Shown here: positions 24,401 through 34,000 of the stretch, piece after piece
How positions within the stretch are numbered: position 1 is the first letter of the stretch
How the letters are laid out: every line of letters starts with the position of its first letter
DNA from: Saxidomus purpurata
Taxonomy: Eukaryota > Mollusca > Bivalvia > Venerida > Veneridae
Reading direction: 5' to 3'
Assembly: GCA_022818135.1 (NCBI GenBank)
Contig: JAFMSR010000012.1
Location: forward strand, 32,172,785-32,236,784
DNA length: 64,000 bases
Made by a program: the position numbers and the translations under genes
The notes under the pieces: model-generated
Database searches by the model: none
What the model was told of the DNA's origin: nothing
What the model saw: only the letters and a program-made list of their open reading frames with translations

Positions 24401-24905
24401 TAGGCCACATTCTCCGAATGGGCATGAAAAGCTTTTTGACTTTTAGAAATACACGTGTTCAATGTACAAGACATTAATTTGATACGTTTAACAGTCATAT
24501 ACACACTAGATGATGCGCGATATAGGCGTAACCACTTATTCTAATTCTTAAATATTGAACTGAAGAGGTATCATACAGTTTCAAACACTTTGCTGTGTCT
24601 TCACTTGAAGAAAAGTCCAGTAGTGATACTTCCAAGGAACAATGGTTAGATAAACTGACCGCCAGTATTTAAAGGTTAAAACGGGCTTTAAACTCCTGCA
24701 ACTTCTATTAACATGTTGCTTATTCGTACAATGACAAAACGATAAACATTGTGTTATTTTCTAGTCAGGCTTCCAATTGATAAAATTGTTTCTGCTCCAG
24801 GCTGCAATACAGACGTGTCAATCGGAACTGAAAATCTTCCACGTTTCAACCAACTCGACGACAGACATTCCCAGCGCTGTTAGCTTCGTTGTATTGGATT
24901 GGTAA
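15111..24905 (+). CDS. Secreted protein with three ShKT domains and an amidase-like C-terminal domain
   Basis: Eight exons: 15111-15186, 20046-20153, 20603-20719, 21302-21403, 22128-22277, 22708-22883, 23832-23948 and 24801-24905. All have GT/AG borders, and phases 1,1,1,1,1,0,0 agree throughout, giving 951 bases and 316 residues. Exon 1 is a signal peptide (MNLLGLFLTTILGIST). Exons 2, 3 and 4 each encode one complete six-cysteine ShKT domain, one domain per exon. Exon 5 is a Thr/Ala/Pro-rich, probably O-glycosylated linker. Exons 6-8 form a domain of about 135 residues with SEALVHTFCGAP, W-T-E-G-V-K-V, IPHYSPIAA, VFVKCEDGGF and a final VVLDW. This order resembles the BPSL0067/NlpC-P60-like amidase fold, but the usual catalytic Cys before ALV and the His of G-H-A-A are absent (from memory of the family). 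Role: extracellular, possibly binding of microbial or matrix ligands. The ShKT fold is named after a sea-anemone peptide; nothing here shows that the protein is a toxin. Confidence 0.8.
15349..15440. repeat. (TG)n / (AG)n microsatellite
   Basis: TG/CG-type dinucleotides (15352-15407) run into a pure AG tract (15412-15440) in intron 1 of the ShKT gene. Apparent open frames on both strands here come only from the repeat. Confidence 0.85.
16316..16860. repeat. Degraded dispersed repeat with ~160-300-bp internal copies
   Basis: Three related passages ('gagttatgctccggacaag', 'agcaatgcccaggaaaag', 'gcagttatgctcctgacaa') each precede 'gggg' and an A-rich run. The block ends in 'gaccgacggacggacgac', a string also found at the ends of other repeat families in this window. 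It lies in intron 1 of the ShKT gene. Confidence 0.5.
16935..17010 (+). mobile_element. Fragment of an AGCTCA-type element end
   Basis: TTTAGCTCATATGG...CCTGGGCAAGCTATTG followed by 'gtccagcgtcc' matches the 5' end layout of the AGCTCACCTG family. No body or 3' end follows. Confidence 0.4.
17318..18062 (+). mobile_element. Tandem-core element, CCCCGCCGAAGG family
   Basis: It starts with the hairpin CCCCGCCGAAGGCGAAGGGG, then 'gtccgtccgtgcgtccgtcc'. The core is four copies of a ~145-bp unit ('ccaaaagtacttgagggttt', 'gggaggaagtgcaggtgt', 'ctctaccttgcctactttta'). It ends near CCCGCGGGGGGTTTT. Copies from about 17640 onward lose single bases repeatedly. It sits in intron 1 of the ShKT gene. Confidence 0.65.
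18724..18838. repeat. Direct tandem duplication, ~57-bp unit, 2 copies
   Basis: 'aaagtgaaattgaatcataa' followed by 'atgaggcccccagtgaggtg' and 'ggactgtttc' occurs twice in succession with one-base differences. Confidence 0.85.
19066..19540. mobile_element. TTAA-flanked MITE with long inverted ends (475 bp)
   Basis: TTAA at 19062-19065 and 19541-19544 flank inverted ends of about 50 bp (left AAAGGTCCATCACTAAGACA, right complement AAAGGTTCATTACTAACACC, both continuing AAATCGAATTTTCTTTTAAATC). The exact TTAA duplication suggests a piggyBac- or Kolobok-type non-autonomous element. It lies in intron 1 of the ShKT gene. Confidence 0.75.
20290..20458. repeat. Fragment of a CAGTAAAA...AAGACCACC-type repeat
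   Basis: The text 'ggtcttattagcggattttt' and 'actgta' resembles, inverted, the end of the small TA-flanked element at 40409-40588. It sits in intron 2 of the ShKT gene and lacks a clear left end. Confidence 0.4.
23174..23471. mobile_element. TA-flanked palindromic MITE (about 298 bp)
   Basis: Inverted ends GGAGCTCGTGGTCGGGATTA (left) and GGAGCTCGCGGTCGGGACTA (right complement) continue inward past CCGGTTTTTGTTGTGTCTTTT and ATTTCCCCCGGAT for over 100 bp. TA dinucleotides flank both sides, as with Tc1/mariner-type insertions. It lies in intron 6 of the ShKT gene. Confidence 0.7.
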
Positions 24906-25526
24906 AACTAATTTTGTATATGGAATAGTGTTATAAAAGAGAAATGTTAATTTTGTAGCGTTCATCAGGCATTTGTATGCGTGCGCATGTGGGTGGCTAC
25001 AATGATTTGTTTTCACTGATGAAGTACAACTAACTCGGTAATATCATTCATTTTTATTGTGATAAGATCATCCAAGTAATCACATACAAATGTCTTGAGA
25101 TCAAAACAAACCAGTCATTTTGTCACAGAAAATTCAATTACATGTACGAAACATATTGATTCCAAGAAGACGTTACGGTTAAGACCCAAAACTCGTTTTT
25201 ACAATCCAGGCACACGCTGTCATTTTATTTCTTAATTGATCCAGATACTCAAAACCAGGCTTTTCAGTTCATTTCTCTGTAAACTGTCCTGACCTCACGT
25301 TCCAAACAAGTGAACAGAGCTATTTTGTGGCGTTTATTTATGTAAACGTAATAGTGTCTATTAACAATCACGCTGAACTTACCACACTTAGTCCTAGTAC
25401 ACATGCACTGTGACAAGCTGCTATTGATGATCTTGCTAACAGCAGACTAAAAGAATACATTTCTTTTATGTTTCTACTGTGACATTCATTTTTTAAACAA
25501 AGTGATAATGGGTTTGCTGTAGAAGT
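24906..25526. other. Intergenic, no gene seen
   Basis: Region after the ShKT gene stop codon, probably including its 3' UTR. I see no canonical AATAAA close to the stop and no coding frame with support. Confidence 0.4.
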
Positions 25527-26638
25527 AACAAGAGCTGTCAGTAGGACAGCGCGCTCGACTTTTTTAGTCCTTGCCAATAAAACAAAACTTTGACAGTTAA
25601 AGGCAAAACAAAGATCTGTATCAACAAGGGCTGAAAGTAGCAAGATATTAAGTCAAGAGTTATCAAACTTAAATGTTTGATATCCCTGAATACTACAGCA
25701 AAGTTGTAGATTAATACTTCAAGTGGTTAATGATATATGTGCATGACAGTGCCAATTGCACACAAGACTTTAGCTTGGAATTTCGAAGTACAAATCAAGA
25801 AACATTTCATTTTCACAGAGTTATCTTCCCTTGCTTACAGATCGGTCTCATGATGGTACATAAGTACTCCAACTTTCAAAGTAATATCTCAAATGGTTAA
25901 GTCAACAAGTGGACAAGAATGAAAATTTTAACTGAGTTTCTAAGTCAAAAAGGGCCATAATTCAAATAAAATCCCGATTTAGGGATCATGATGGTAAACA
26001 AGTATTCCAACTTTCAAATTAATATCTCAAACAGTTTAGTCAAAAAGTGTACTGGTACGAAAAACCTTACCAAGATTCCAAGTCGATAAAGGGCCTTAAT
26101 TTTTAAAACAAATCCCTGACAGAGTTACCTTCTCTTGCCTACAGATGGGGGTAATGATGTAAACAAGCATTCAAAGTTTCAAAGCAATATCTCAAAGGGT
26201 TAAGGCAATAAGTGTATTTTACCCATATTCAATGTATTTTCTAAGTAAAAAAGGGGCATAATTCTGTCAAAAACCTTGACAGAGTTATGTACTCTTGTCT
26301 GTTGATGTAGGTCATGATGGGAAACAAGTATGATTAGTTTCAAAGCAATTCCTCCAATGGTTTTGAAATAAAGTGAGGTGGTACGAAAAACTTAACCAAG
26401 CTCAATACACTTTCTAAGTCAAGAAAGGGCCATAACTCTGTCAAAAACCTTGACAGAGTTATGTACTCTTGTCTGTAGATGGAGGTTATGAAGGTAAACA
26501 AGTATGGTAAGTTTCAAAGCCATACTCTAATACTTTTGAAATAAAGTAGGGTGGTACGAAAAACTTAACCAAGGTGTGACACCAACGCCGATGCCGGGAC
26601 GAGTAGGATAGCTCCGCTTTTCTTCGAGAAGTCGAGCT
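25527..26638 (-). mobile_element. Tandem-core element, AGCTCGACT family, reverse orientation
   Basis: It reads, on the minus strand, from AGCTCGACTTCTCGAAGAAAAG (5' end, 26638) to the 3' hairpin GCTGTC-CTACT-GACAGC followed by TCTTGTT (25527). The core holds about five diverged copies of a 140-180-bp unit ('ttgacagagttatgtactct', 'aagggccataa', 'gtaaacaagtat'). It is the same family design as 2541-3750. Confidence 0.65.
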
Positions 26639-26653
26639 AATAACGAGTGTACT

Positions 26654-26884
26654 TCAAAATCCCCTTGGTCAAAAAATGGCAGAGTAGTCATAATCCCCTC
26701 AATGGATTTTACAAGTGGAAAAGCATATATTGAATAAAAAATTTACTAAATGTTTTATTTGTCTCTAATTTAACTTTACTATAGCGAATGATTGAAAAAA
26801 AAAATGAAATTATTGAAATTAAGATGTAAAATCCATTAAGGGAATTATGACTACTATGCCATTTTTGGACCAAGGGGATTTTGA
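26654..26884. mobile_element. Palindromic MITE (231 bp)
   Basis: The left end TCAAAATCCCCTTGGTC is mirrored at the right as GACCAAGGGGATTTTGA. The arms continue through ATGGCA-AGTAGTCATAAT and CATTAAGGGAATTATGACTA. The centre is AT-rich. No clear target duplication is seen. Confidence 0.7.
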
Positions 26885-27975
26885 GCGTCTCCCGTAATAA
26901 CTTGAGCGTATTAACATCCTCAATATAACTTTAAATCACAGTTATATTGCAGTTATTTAATAGTATTTTTCATATCCTGCAATAAAAGTAAAATGTCATA
27001 ATTACATAAAACTGTTTATATAAACATCAGGAAATAAGTTATAAATCAGTTATCTGTACAAATCAATAACATTTATGGTCCTACATGTCAAGTCTACAGA
27101 CATTTTGCTGGACCTAATCAGACAGGATTAAAACTGATAAGGGGCAATAAAACGATTAAGATTTTTGACCACCTGCGGTTTGGGGGTTCACTTATGAAAG
27201 AGATTTTAATGGTCTTTAAGTTAATGAATAGAAACTCTGTTTGGATAGTGAAAAAAGAATATTCAAGCACCACCAGTCTGCCAAGGATTGACTAAGGCAT
27301 GTTGTTACGAACACTTACTCTTGTAAGTGGTTATGTTTGCTAACAAGTATTGCATCCATTCAGTAATTAGTACCACAAACGTTTTGTAAAGTAACTGGCG
27401 CAAGAGGATGAATTGAACACTACCATATTGTGCCTGAAGTTTCAATGCACTCCCTTTTAAAACTGTGGGAAATATTTGGGCTCTGCCAGTATACACGCTT
27501 TGTCTATCCCAAAGGCTGCGTAACTTCATATACCATGGCTCACTCTCACAAAAATATATCCAGCACATTTATGCTAGTATGAAGACGTACATGTATTTGA
27601 ATCTCCTTAAACTCACATTTCGCTTCAAAATGACCATCATAATCTTAAGAAAGACATTTTAGCTTTTATAATTAAAGATATAATCAAAATGTGCAACAAT
27701 CTCACTTTTACAAGAAACAAAGTTCACCAACATTTTCCTGATACAAAGCAGTTTTCACCTGCCATTTATATCGTGTTTGTTACTAAAATAATTCCATTCA
27801 CGCATTATATGAATTCAAAAAGCAACAGATAAGGACGATGTTGCACCATTCTTAAAGAAAATGGAAGTTAATTAAGCTGGTACTGGTAATTAAAATCTTT
27901 TATTTTATTGATTTAATCATTGGGAAGCGGGTTGTTGTTTTCCAAGATGAAAATTTAGCATTGATAAAAAAATGA
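26885..27975. other. Intergenic, no gene seen
   Basis: AT-rich, with short chance frames only. No repeat pattern was recognised by eye. Confidence 0.4.
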
Positions 27976-28135
27976 GAACAGAGCCAAGATGGCTCTCATC
28001 GCTGACCTGGGTACCACTATACAAAATAAATAACAGGGTCATAGAAAACGAAGTTTAAGTAAAAGATTTTTAAAGTATTTCCTCATACAAGTCTATACAA
28101 AAAGTGAACAGTGGCACGGGACCAGGGACACCCCT
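27976..28135 (-). mobile_element. Fragment of an AGCTCACCTG-type element, 3' end
   Basis: A diverged 3' hairpin (AGAGCCAAGATGGCTCT) and the adjacent 'catcgctgacctgggtacca' match the ends of the copies at 28699 and 44432. The body is truncated. Confidence 0.45.
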
Positions 28136-28698
28136 TGAAAGAAAATTTTCTCTGACTTTTCCGAGACATGTGGTAATCCTAAAGTAAACAGATTTTTGAC
28201 TACCCTAATTTGTTAGGTTTATTCTCATTTCTGTTTGTTACTATGAGAAACAAAATTAGTACAAATTAGTTTTGTATGTTCTTAAAGTAGTCATTATTTG
28301 AAGGGTAATATAACAAGGGACCTGCCTACCATTGGCTATAAATGGAATATTATCGCAGCTGGTTGATCTGTGGGGACATAGTTTTTATTTGGCTATTATA
28401 TGCAAGTCATCTGCCTGGTTTATTTGATGTGAAAAAACAGCATTTATTTGCCTTCAAATGTGACCAAAAAGCAATGCAAAGATAATAAAAACAAACTTAT
28501 TTTACTGCAGCAATGTAGATGTATTTTTTTAACTTTAAGCATAGAAATATTATATGAATATGCATACGAGTACAAACTTCCAATGGACAGTTAAGATACG
28601 GGTAGTTTTATGTGGTACTTAAAATTTGATATGTGATATTGTATTTTACTGCAAAAATGCTAAAGAAAATTTAGATAAACATTTATGGGTATATAATA
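28136..28698. other. Intergenic, no gene seen
   Basis: AT-rich, no supported frame or repeat. Confidence 0.4.
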
Positions 28699-29331
28699 CA
28701 AGAGGGCCAAGATGGCCCTAAATCGCTCACCTTGGTACAAGTCCACTTGCCTGGTGGAAGATCACTAGATAATGTTATATACCAAATAGGTTTTCCTATA
28801 TATGTCTTTGCAAAACAAGTGACCCCCCTGGGTAAGGTCAATTTTGACCACAGGGGCATAATTTGAACAAACTTTGAAGAGGTCTACTAGGCAATGCTAC
28901 ATGCCAAGTATCTAAGCTCTAGGCCTTGTGGTTTCAGAGAAGAAGATTTTTAAAGTTTTTCCTTTATAAGCCTATGTAAAACTAAGTGACTCCCTGTGCG
29001 GGGTCAATTTTGATCCGGGGGTCATAATTTGAACAATCTTGGTTTTAGGTTCACTAGCCAATGCTACATGCCAAATATCTAAGCTCTAGGCCTTGTGGTT
29101 TCAGAGAAGATGATTTTTAAAGTTTTTCCTATTTGTTGCCATAGCAACCAGAGTTCTGCATGGAATGGAATTCTTTGAACAATTTTGGTAGAGCTTCATG
29201 CAAGGAATATTCCTGCATAGTTTTATCAACATTGGCCTAGTGGTTTCAGAGATGTTATTTGAATCAAAATGTTGACAGACGACAGACAATCATCAATTAG
29301 AAAAGGTCACCCTGGCGAAGCCAGATGAGCT
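28699..29331 (-). mobile_element. AGCTCA-type element, reverse orientation
   Basis: 3' hairpin AGGGCCAAGATGGCCCT (preceded on plus by 'acaag') at 28702-28718. The core has repeated 'ggtcaattttgac', 'aatgctacatgcca' and 'tctaagctctaggccttgtg' units. The 5' terminus AGCTCATCTGGCTTCGCCAGGGTGA sits at 29331. It belongs to the 'ctaggccttgtggtttcaga' core subfamily. Confidence 0.6.
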
Positions 29332-29832
29332 AAAAATACAAGGTCAACAATCGCATCACAGAAGAGTCAATTTTGCCCTGGAGGTCATGATTCAAACAAT
29401 CTTGGTAGAGGTCTACAAGCTTCCAAATCGAACCAGTTGTTTTGGAGGAGATGCTGTTCAAAGATTTTTCAAATTTTAGCTCTGGCAGCCATCTTGTGCA
29501 GCAGAGCAGAAGGGTTTGAGCAATTCTGTTAAGAGAGTCATATGAGGATCATTTCTGTGAAATTACTTCAAAATTGGACCAGCTATTAATATGTCATTTA
29601 AAGATATTTCTATTTAGCTCAAACTGCCATTGTAGTGTGCAGTGAAGCGGAACCATTTGAGCCATTTTTGTAAAGGACCATCCAAGGAAAATCCTGTTTA
29701 GTTTAGTTGAAATAGGCCCAGTGTTTACTGTAAGGAGGAGATGTTGTTTGAAGCAATTGTTGACGAGGATGGAAAATGAACATCAAGCTGTCACAACACC
29801 TCATCCTGGCACTTTGTGTCAGACGAGCTAAA
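29332..29832 (-). mobile_element. Second, truncated copy directly abutting the previous element
   Basis: It starts inside the core ('aaggtcaacaatcgcatcac', 'aatcttggtagaggtctac') and ends at a 5' terminus AGCTCGTCTGACACAAAGTGCCAGGATGA at about 29832. The 3' hairpin is missing, so the copy is broken. Confidence 0.45.
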
Positions 29833-30415
29833 AAACATTTAATTGATAATACAAGCTTCACTTTCAGTTGACAAGAGTACAACAAATAACACAAGGCCGT
29901 AATTGGCTTTCAAGTTAACCGACTATGAATAGATCAATGTAACACAGTAGAACAAGCACAAGTTTCAACATCTGCAACTCTTCAGCATTCGATTTTGTAG
30001 AATAGGTTGTGTGATTATATTGTGAAAGCAGGACAAATCTTAAACATATTTCTGTGTCAGATTTACGTATAGTAAAGTATAAGTAAAGAATGATGCTAAT
30101 ATATTGTATAACAGAGGATATATGGACATTTAGAGATCACCAAATATAGAGATCACATACAAATAACTTCAGACATAACAAAGAATCAAATGATAAAACA
30201 TTTGCCCGTAAAAAAAGACACACTTAAAGATGAGTGTATTCCCTTGAATAAAAAACCTTATAAAAGCTCAATCATTTCTTGATATATATAAAAAATAAAC
30301 TAATTTACTTGATTAGCAATTGCTAATTAAATCCTATAAAGTATCTTTCATGAAAGAAACACTTGTAAAACGTGTGTAAAAAATGTTGGCACATGTCAGG
30401 CTACTATATTTCTTC

Positions 30416-30421
30416 TTTAAT
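30416..30421 (-). promoter_or_regulatory. Candidate polyadenylation signal ATTAAA
   Basis: On the minus strand ATTAAA lies about 125 bases after the stop codon of the NO VEIN-like gene. It is the common variant of AATAAA; no canonical copy is closer. Confidence 0.3.
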
Positions 30422-30544
30422 ACTGTACATGTAGAACTCTGTATCACCAGACGGCACAACAAAACAGTGTTTGCAGAACTGATTGGACATAAATCAGGTC
30501 CTAAACATTCTGTTTATATATGCTCATGACATTCTTTAGTTTTC

Positions 30545-31029
30545 TCATATAAGCATACACAGTTTCACTTGTTTTGTAGATAATCTCATATCAAGATTAC
30601 TTATACGTATCAAGTTCACACGTTCTGGGTCACCGGCATTAAATACGCGGTAAATATGGAAGTTTTCCTTCTCCTGTTCTGCGAATTTGACCTGCTGCAC
30701 CGATATTTCAAAGACTTCCTTATCCTCCGTCAATGTGCTTTTCACTTCAATATAGTTGCTGATGATGCCATTGTCATCTGCAAGCTGAACCTCGAAGTCA
30801 TATGGCCAACCTGTCTCTTCAGCTTGGTTTTTCCACACGTAGTCAATAATAGTTCCAGCTTCCTTTTGTTTTTGAAGGTACTGAGCAACAAGGGCCTCGC
30901 CCCACTGACCAATCTCCGGATCCCCATCTCCGTCGGTTAATGTAAGACAGTCTATAGCACCGAGGTCTTTACCAGAACCCAGGTTTTCGTATTTGTATTC
31001 TGTTGCCATGTAACTCCAGACTGGGTCCC
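30545..31029 (-). other. NO VEIN-like gene, last exon: DUF3883 domain, nuclease-like signature
   Basis: The exon starts after a CAG acceptor (complement of 31030-31032) and ends in TGA at 30545-30547. It contains IGQWGEALVAQYLQ, then GWPYDFEV, then NYIEVKST, then ISVQQVKFAEQ and FHIYRVFN. The order helix-Glu, D, E-x-K, Gln is the PD-(D/E)xK nuclease-fold pattern, and DUF3883 is the family found at the NO VEIN C-terminus and in bacterial restriction-type proteins (established knowledge). All key acidic/Lys positions are present, so catalytic activity is possible; this is inference. Confidence 0.75.
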
Positions 31030-34000
31030 CTGATAAAACAAAAACTTGGTCAATGATGCAATTCTATTTGTCTAATGGCAAGAAAAAACAATTTCTGCTT
31101 AATCTATTATGAACTATATAACATACTTTTCTACAATTGTGTAATACATATACATGTAATAGGGAAGAAAGTTGTAAATTTCACCTTTGATAATTGGTTG
31201 TCCTCTGTTGCAATGATGATGATGTCTACCTGCATGCTGACTGTTTCCTCCTGCTGACTGGTATGTATCTAGAAATGGTAACATACAACAAATTTTGACT
31301 TTAGAAGTGGCATCACATATTTTGTATATCAACTAACTAATTGCAGTTTTGGTGGTAATTATACAACATGTGGTTTAATCTTATCGAGTCTGTCTGTCAG
31401 ACAAGTCTGTCTGTCTGTCCAAGTTTAAGTTTACATTGAGTGACCGAGTCTGGAAGTGCATTTGTACTGCATTCAATGAGAGAAGTAGAGTTACAGATCA
31501 ACTGCATTCTCATGCCCTTAGCCTGCATCAAACCCATTGATGCACATTTCCACTACAGTCTAAGTAAAAACAGCATTTCATTTTTACAGAAGATAACTTT
31601 GCAAACAGACATTAGAACAAAGGGTACCATACAACACACTGTGCAGCACAGTAACCTGTCTGTAACAAGTAAATCAGCAGCCAATCATATTGCACCTTTC
31701 CTAGAGTAAGTTTGCTGAGTTTAAGTTTGAGACTCCTGAATTTCTGTTGCTAGACAAAGCAAGTTTTTCCTTAGTGTTCAATGGAGAATATTTCCCATAT
31801 ACGTACATTCACGAGATCCCTCTCCAGTTGCTCTGTGATGTCCACCGACTTTATAACCTGATTCTTGTGCCATACCAACATGGCCTGGATCTGAATTATG
31901 TTCATTTTCTGAAAAAAAAATTTCCTTTTCAACATTTCTAGCAGATGTTGTCACGGGCACAGTATGGGGAACTTGCACGGATTACCCTCACAGAAAATGC
32001 CACCAACAAAAAACAGCTTAACAACTTTTGTGTATGCAGCAAGAACTATAGAAACAGTTTTGAACATTATGAAGGTTTCCAGATGGTTAAAAAAAACCCG
32101 GTTTACAATTATGAAAACAAAGAAATTGATGTAGTCACACTTACTATCAGGAGCTTGCTGATCACCTTCCCCAAGTGATTTCTCAATGGGACCATTTTCA
32201 TTCTGCTGACTAGATGGATCCAGTATTTCTTGTGCCTGACCATCAGACTGTCTTTCTGTACCATCACCTTGATGAACTGAATAGTTCTTAACAACTCCCT
32301 TGTCTTGCGACTGGCTGACACTCTGACTAGAATGGGGCTGGTTATCACCATAACTAGACTGTCTTGAGACAAGTCCATCTCCACTCTGAGCAGGTCTAGC
32401 CTCTGCATTGTTGTCATTGTCATCTTTCTCAGCAGTATTTCCAGCAGCAACCATTCTGATGTTGGCCGGCAGATCCTTAACTGACCTCATATAATCCTTG
32501 GCCTGTGGCGGTGGCCAAATATTGGATGCTTGCCTTTCTGAAGATTCTGACAAATAAATAAAACATTCTTGCACTTAAAATTTTTAAGCCATTTCCCAGT
32601 AAACAAACATTATTTATAATTATTTCCATCTCACATTCTTAATGTAGTTGTAAGACAATCCATGCAACAAAAACTACACTAACCTTTTGGTTGCTGAGCC
32701 TTATTGGTCTCTGAAACTGGAGGCCATGCTTTCATCTCTGATGATCCTCCACCTTTACTGGCTGTTCTTGATTCATCATCCTCATCATCTGGTGTCTCTT
32801 CCGGTAATTCTGTAAAAAAATCAAGCCCTGTGCTTATAAAAAAAATTTTCAGCTCAATTCAGTTTGAACATAAAACAAAATTTACTTCTTGTACAGTACA
32901 TTATATGAAACAAGAGGGCCATGAAGGCACTATATCGCTCACCTGACTATCATTGGCTATAATAAAAGGGGTCATGATTCTAACATATTTCGTAGAGGTT
33001 CACTACACAATGCTAAGTAACATTTCAAATATCTAATATCTGCCTGTCAGCCTTATGTTGTTTTTTTTTAAAGTTTTCCCTATATAAGCCTATGTGAAAT
33101 CAAGTGACTTCCCCCCTCCCGGGAAGGGGTAATTTTGACTAGGGCGTCATGATTTGAACAATCTTGGTAGAGGTTCACTAGACAATGCTACATGCTAAAC
33201 ATCTAAGCTCTAGGCCTTGTGGTTTCAGAAATAAAGATTTTTAAAGTTTTTCCTATATCAGCCAATGGCAAACCAAGTGACCCCTCGGGCAGGGTCAATT
33301 TTGACCCGAGGCTCATAATTTGAACAATCTTGGTAGAGGTCCACCAAACAAAGCCACATGCTAAATATCTAAGCTTTAGGCCTTGTGGTTTCAGATAAGA
33401 AGATTTTTTAAGTTTTTCCTTTTCATTGCCATAGCAACCAGACTTCTGCATTGAATGGAATTCTTTGAACAACTTTGATAGAGCTTCATGCAAGGAACAT
33501 GTCGGAGGAGATGTCATTTGAAGGAAATGGTGGACGGACGGACGGACGACGGACCCCGGACGGAGAGTGATCCTAATAGCTCACTCTGGCACTTTGTGCC
33601 AGGTGAGCAAACAAAAAACTCTACAGTTTAAGTCATTCTAAATATTTATGGAAATGTTGTGTGACATACATTTACAAGGAATTTATTAAATGTTACAATA
33701 TTCTATGACCCAAAGTATGATCATGAAACTCAGCAGGAGTAAGATATTATAAGCACAGGGCTTGAGCTACTTTTGACAGCCGATATCTACCTGCAATATC
33801 TTCCACACACATGTTCAGATCACATTTACAACTAGATGCCCATGTGCTAAATGTCGAGCCCGCCAGCTGTCAAATTGACTAACTCCTTACCAAGTAGAGA
33901 TAGGTCAAAATACACCTAAATATTGGATGTAACATGCATGTTGTACCACAGAAAAGTGGTCTCGATTTTTCTCTACGGCCAGTAATAAAAAAGTTACAAT

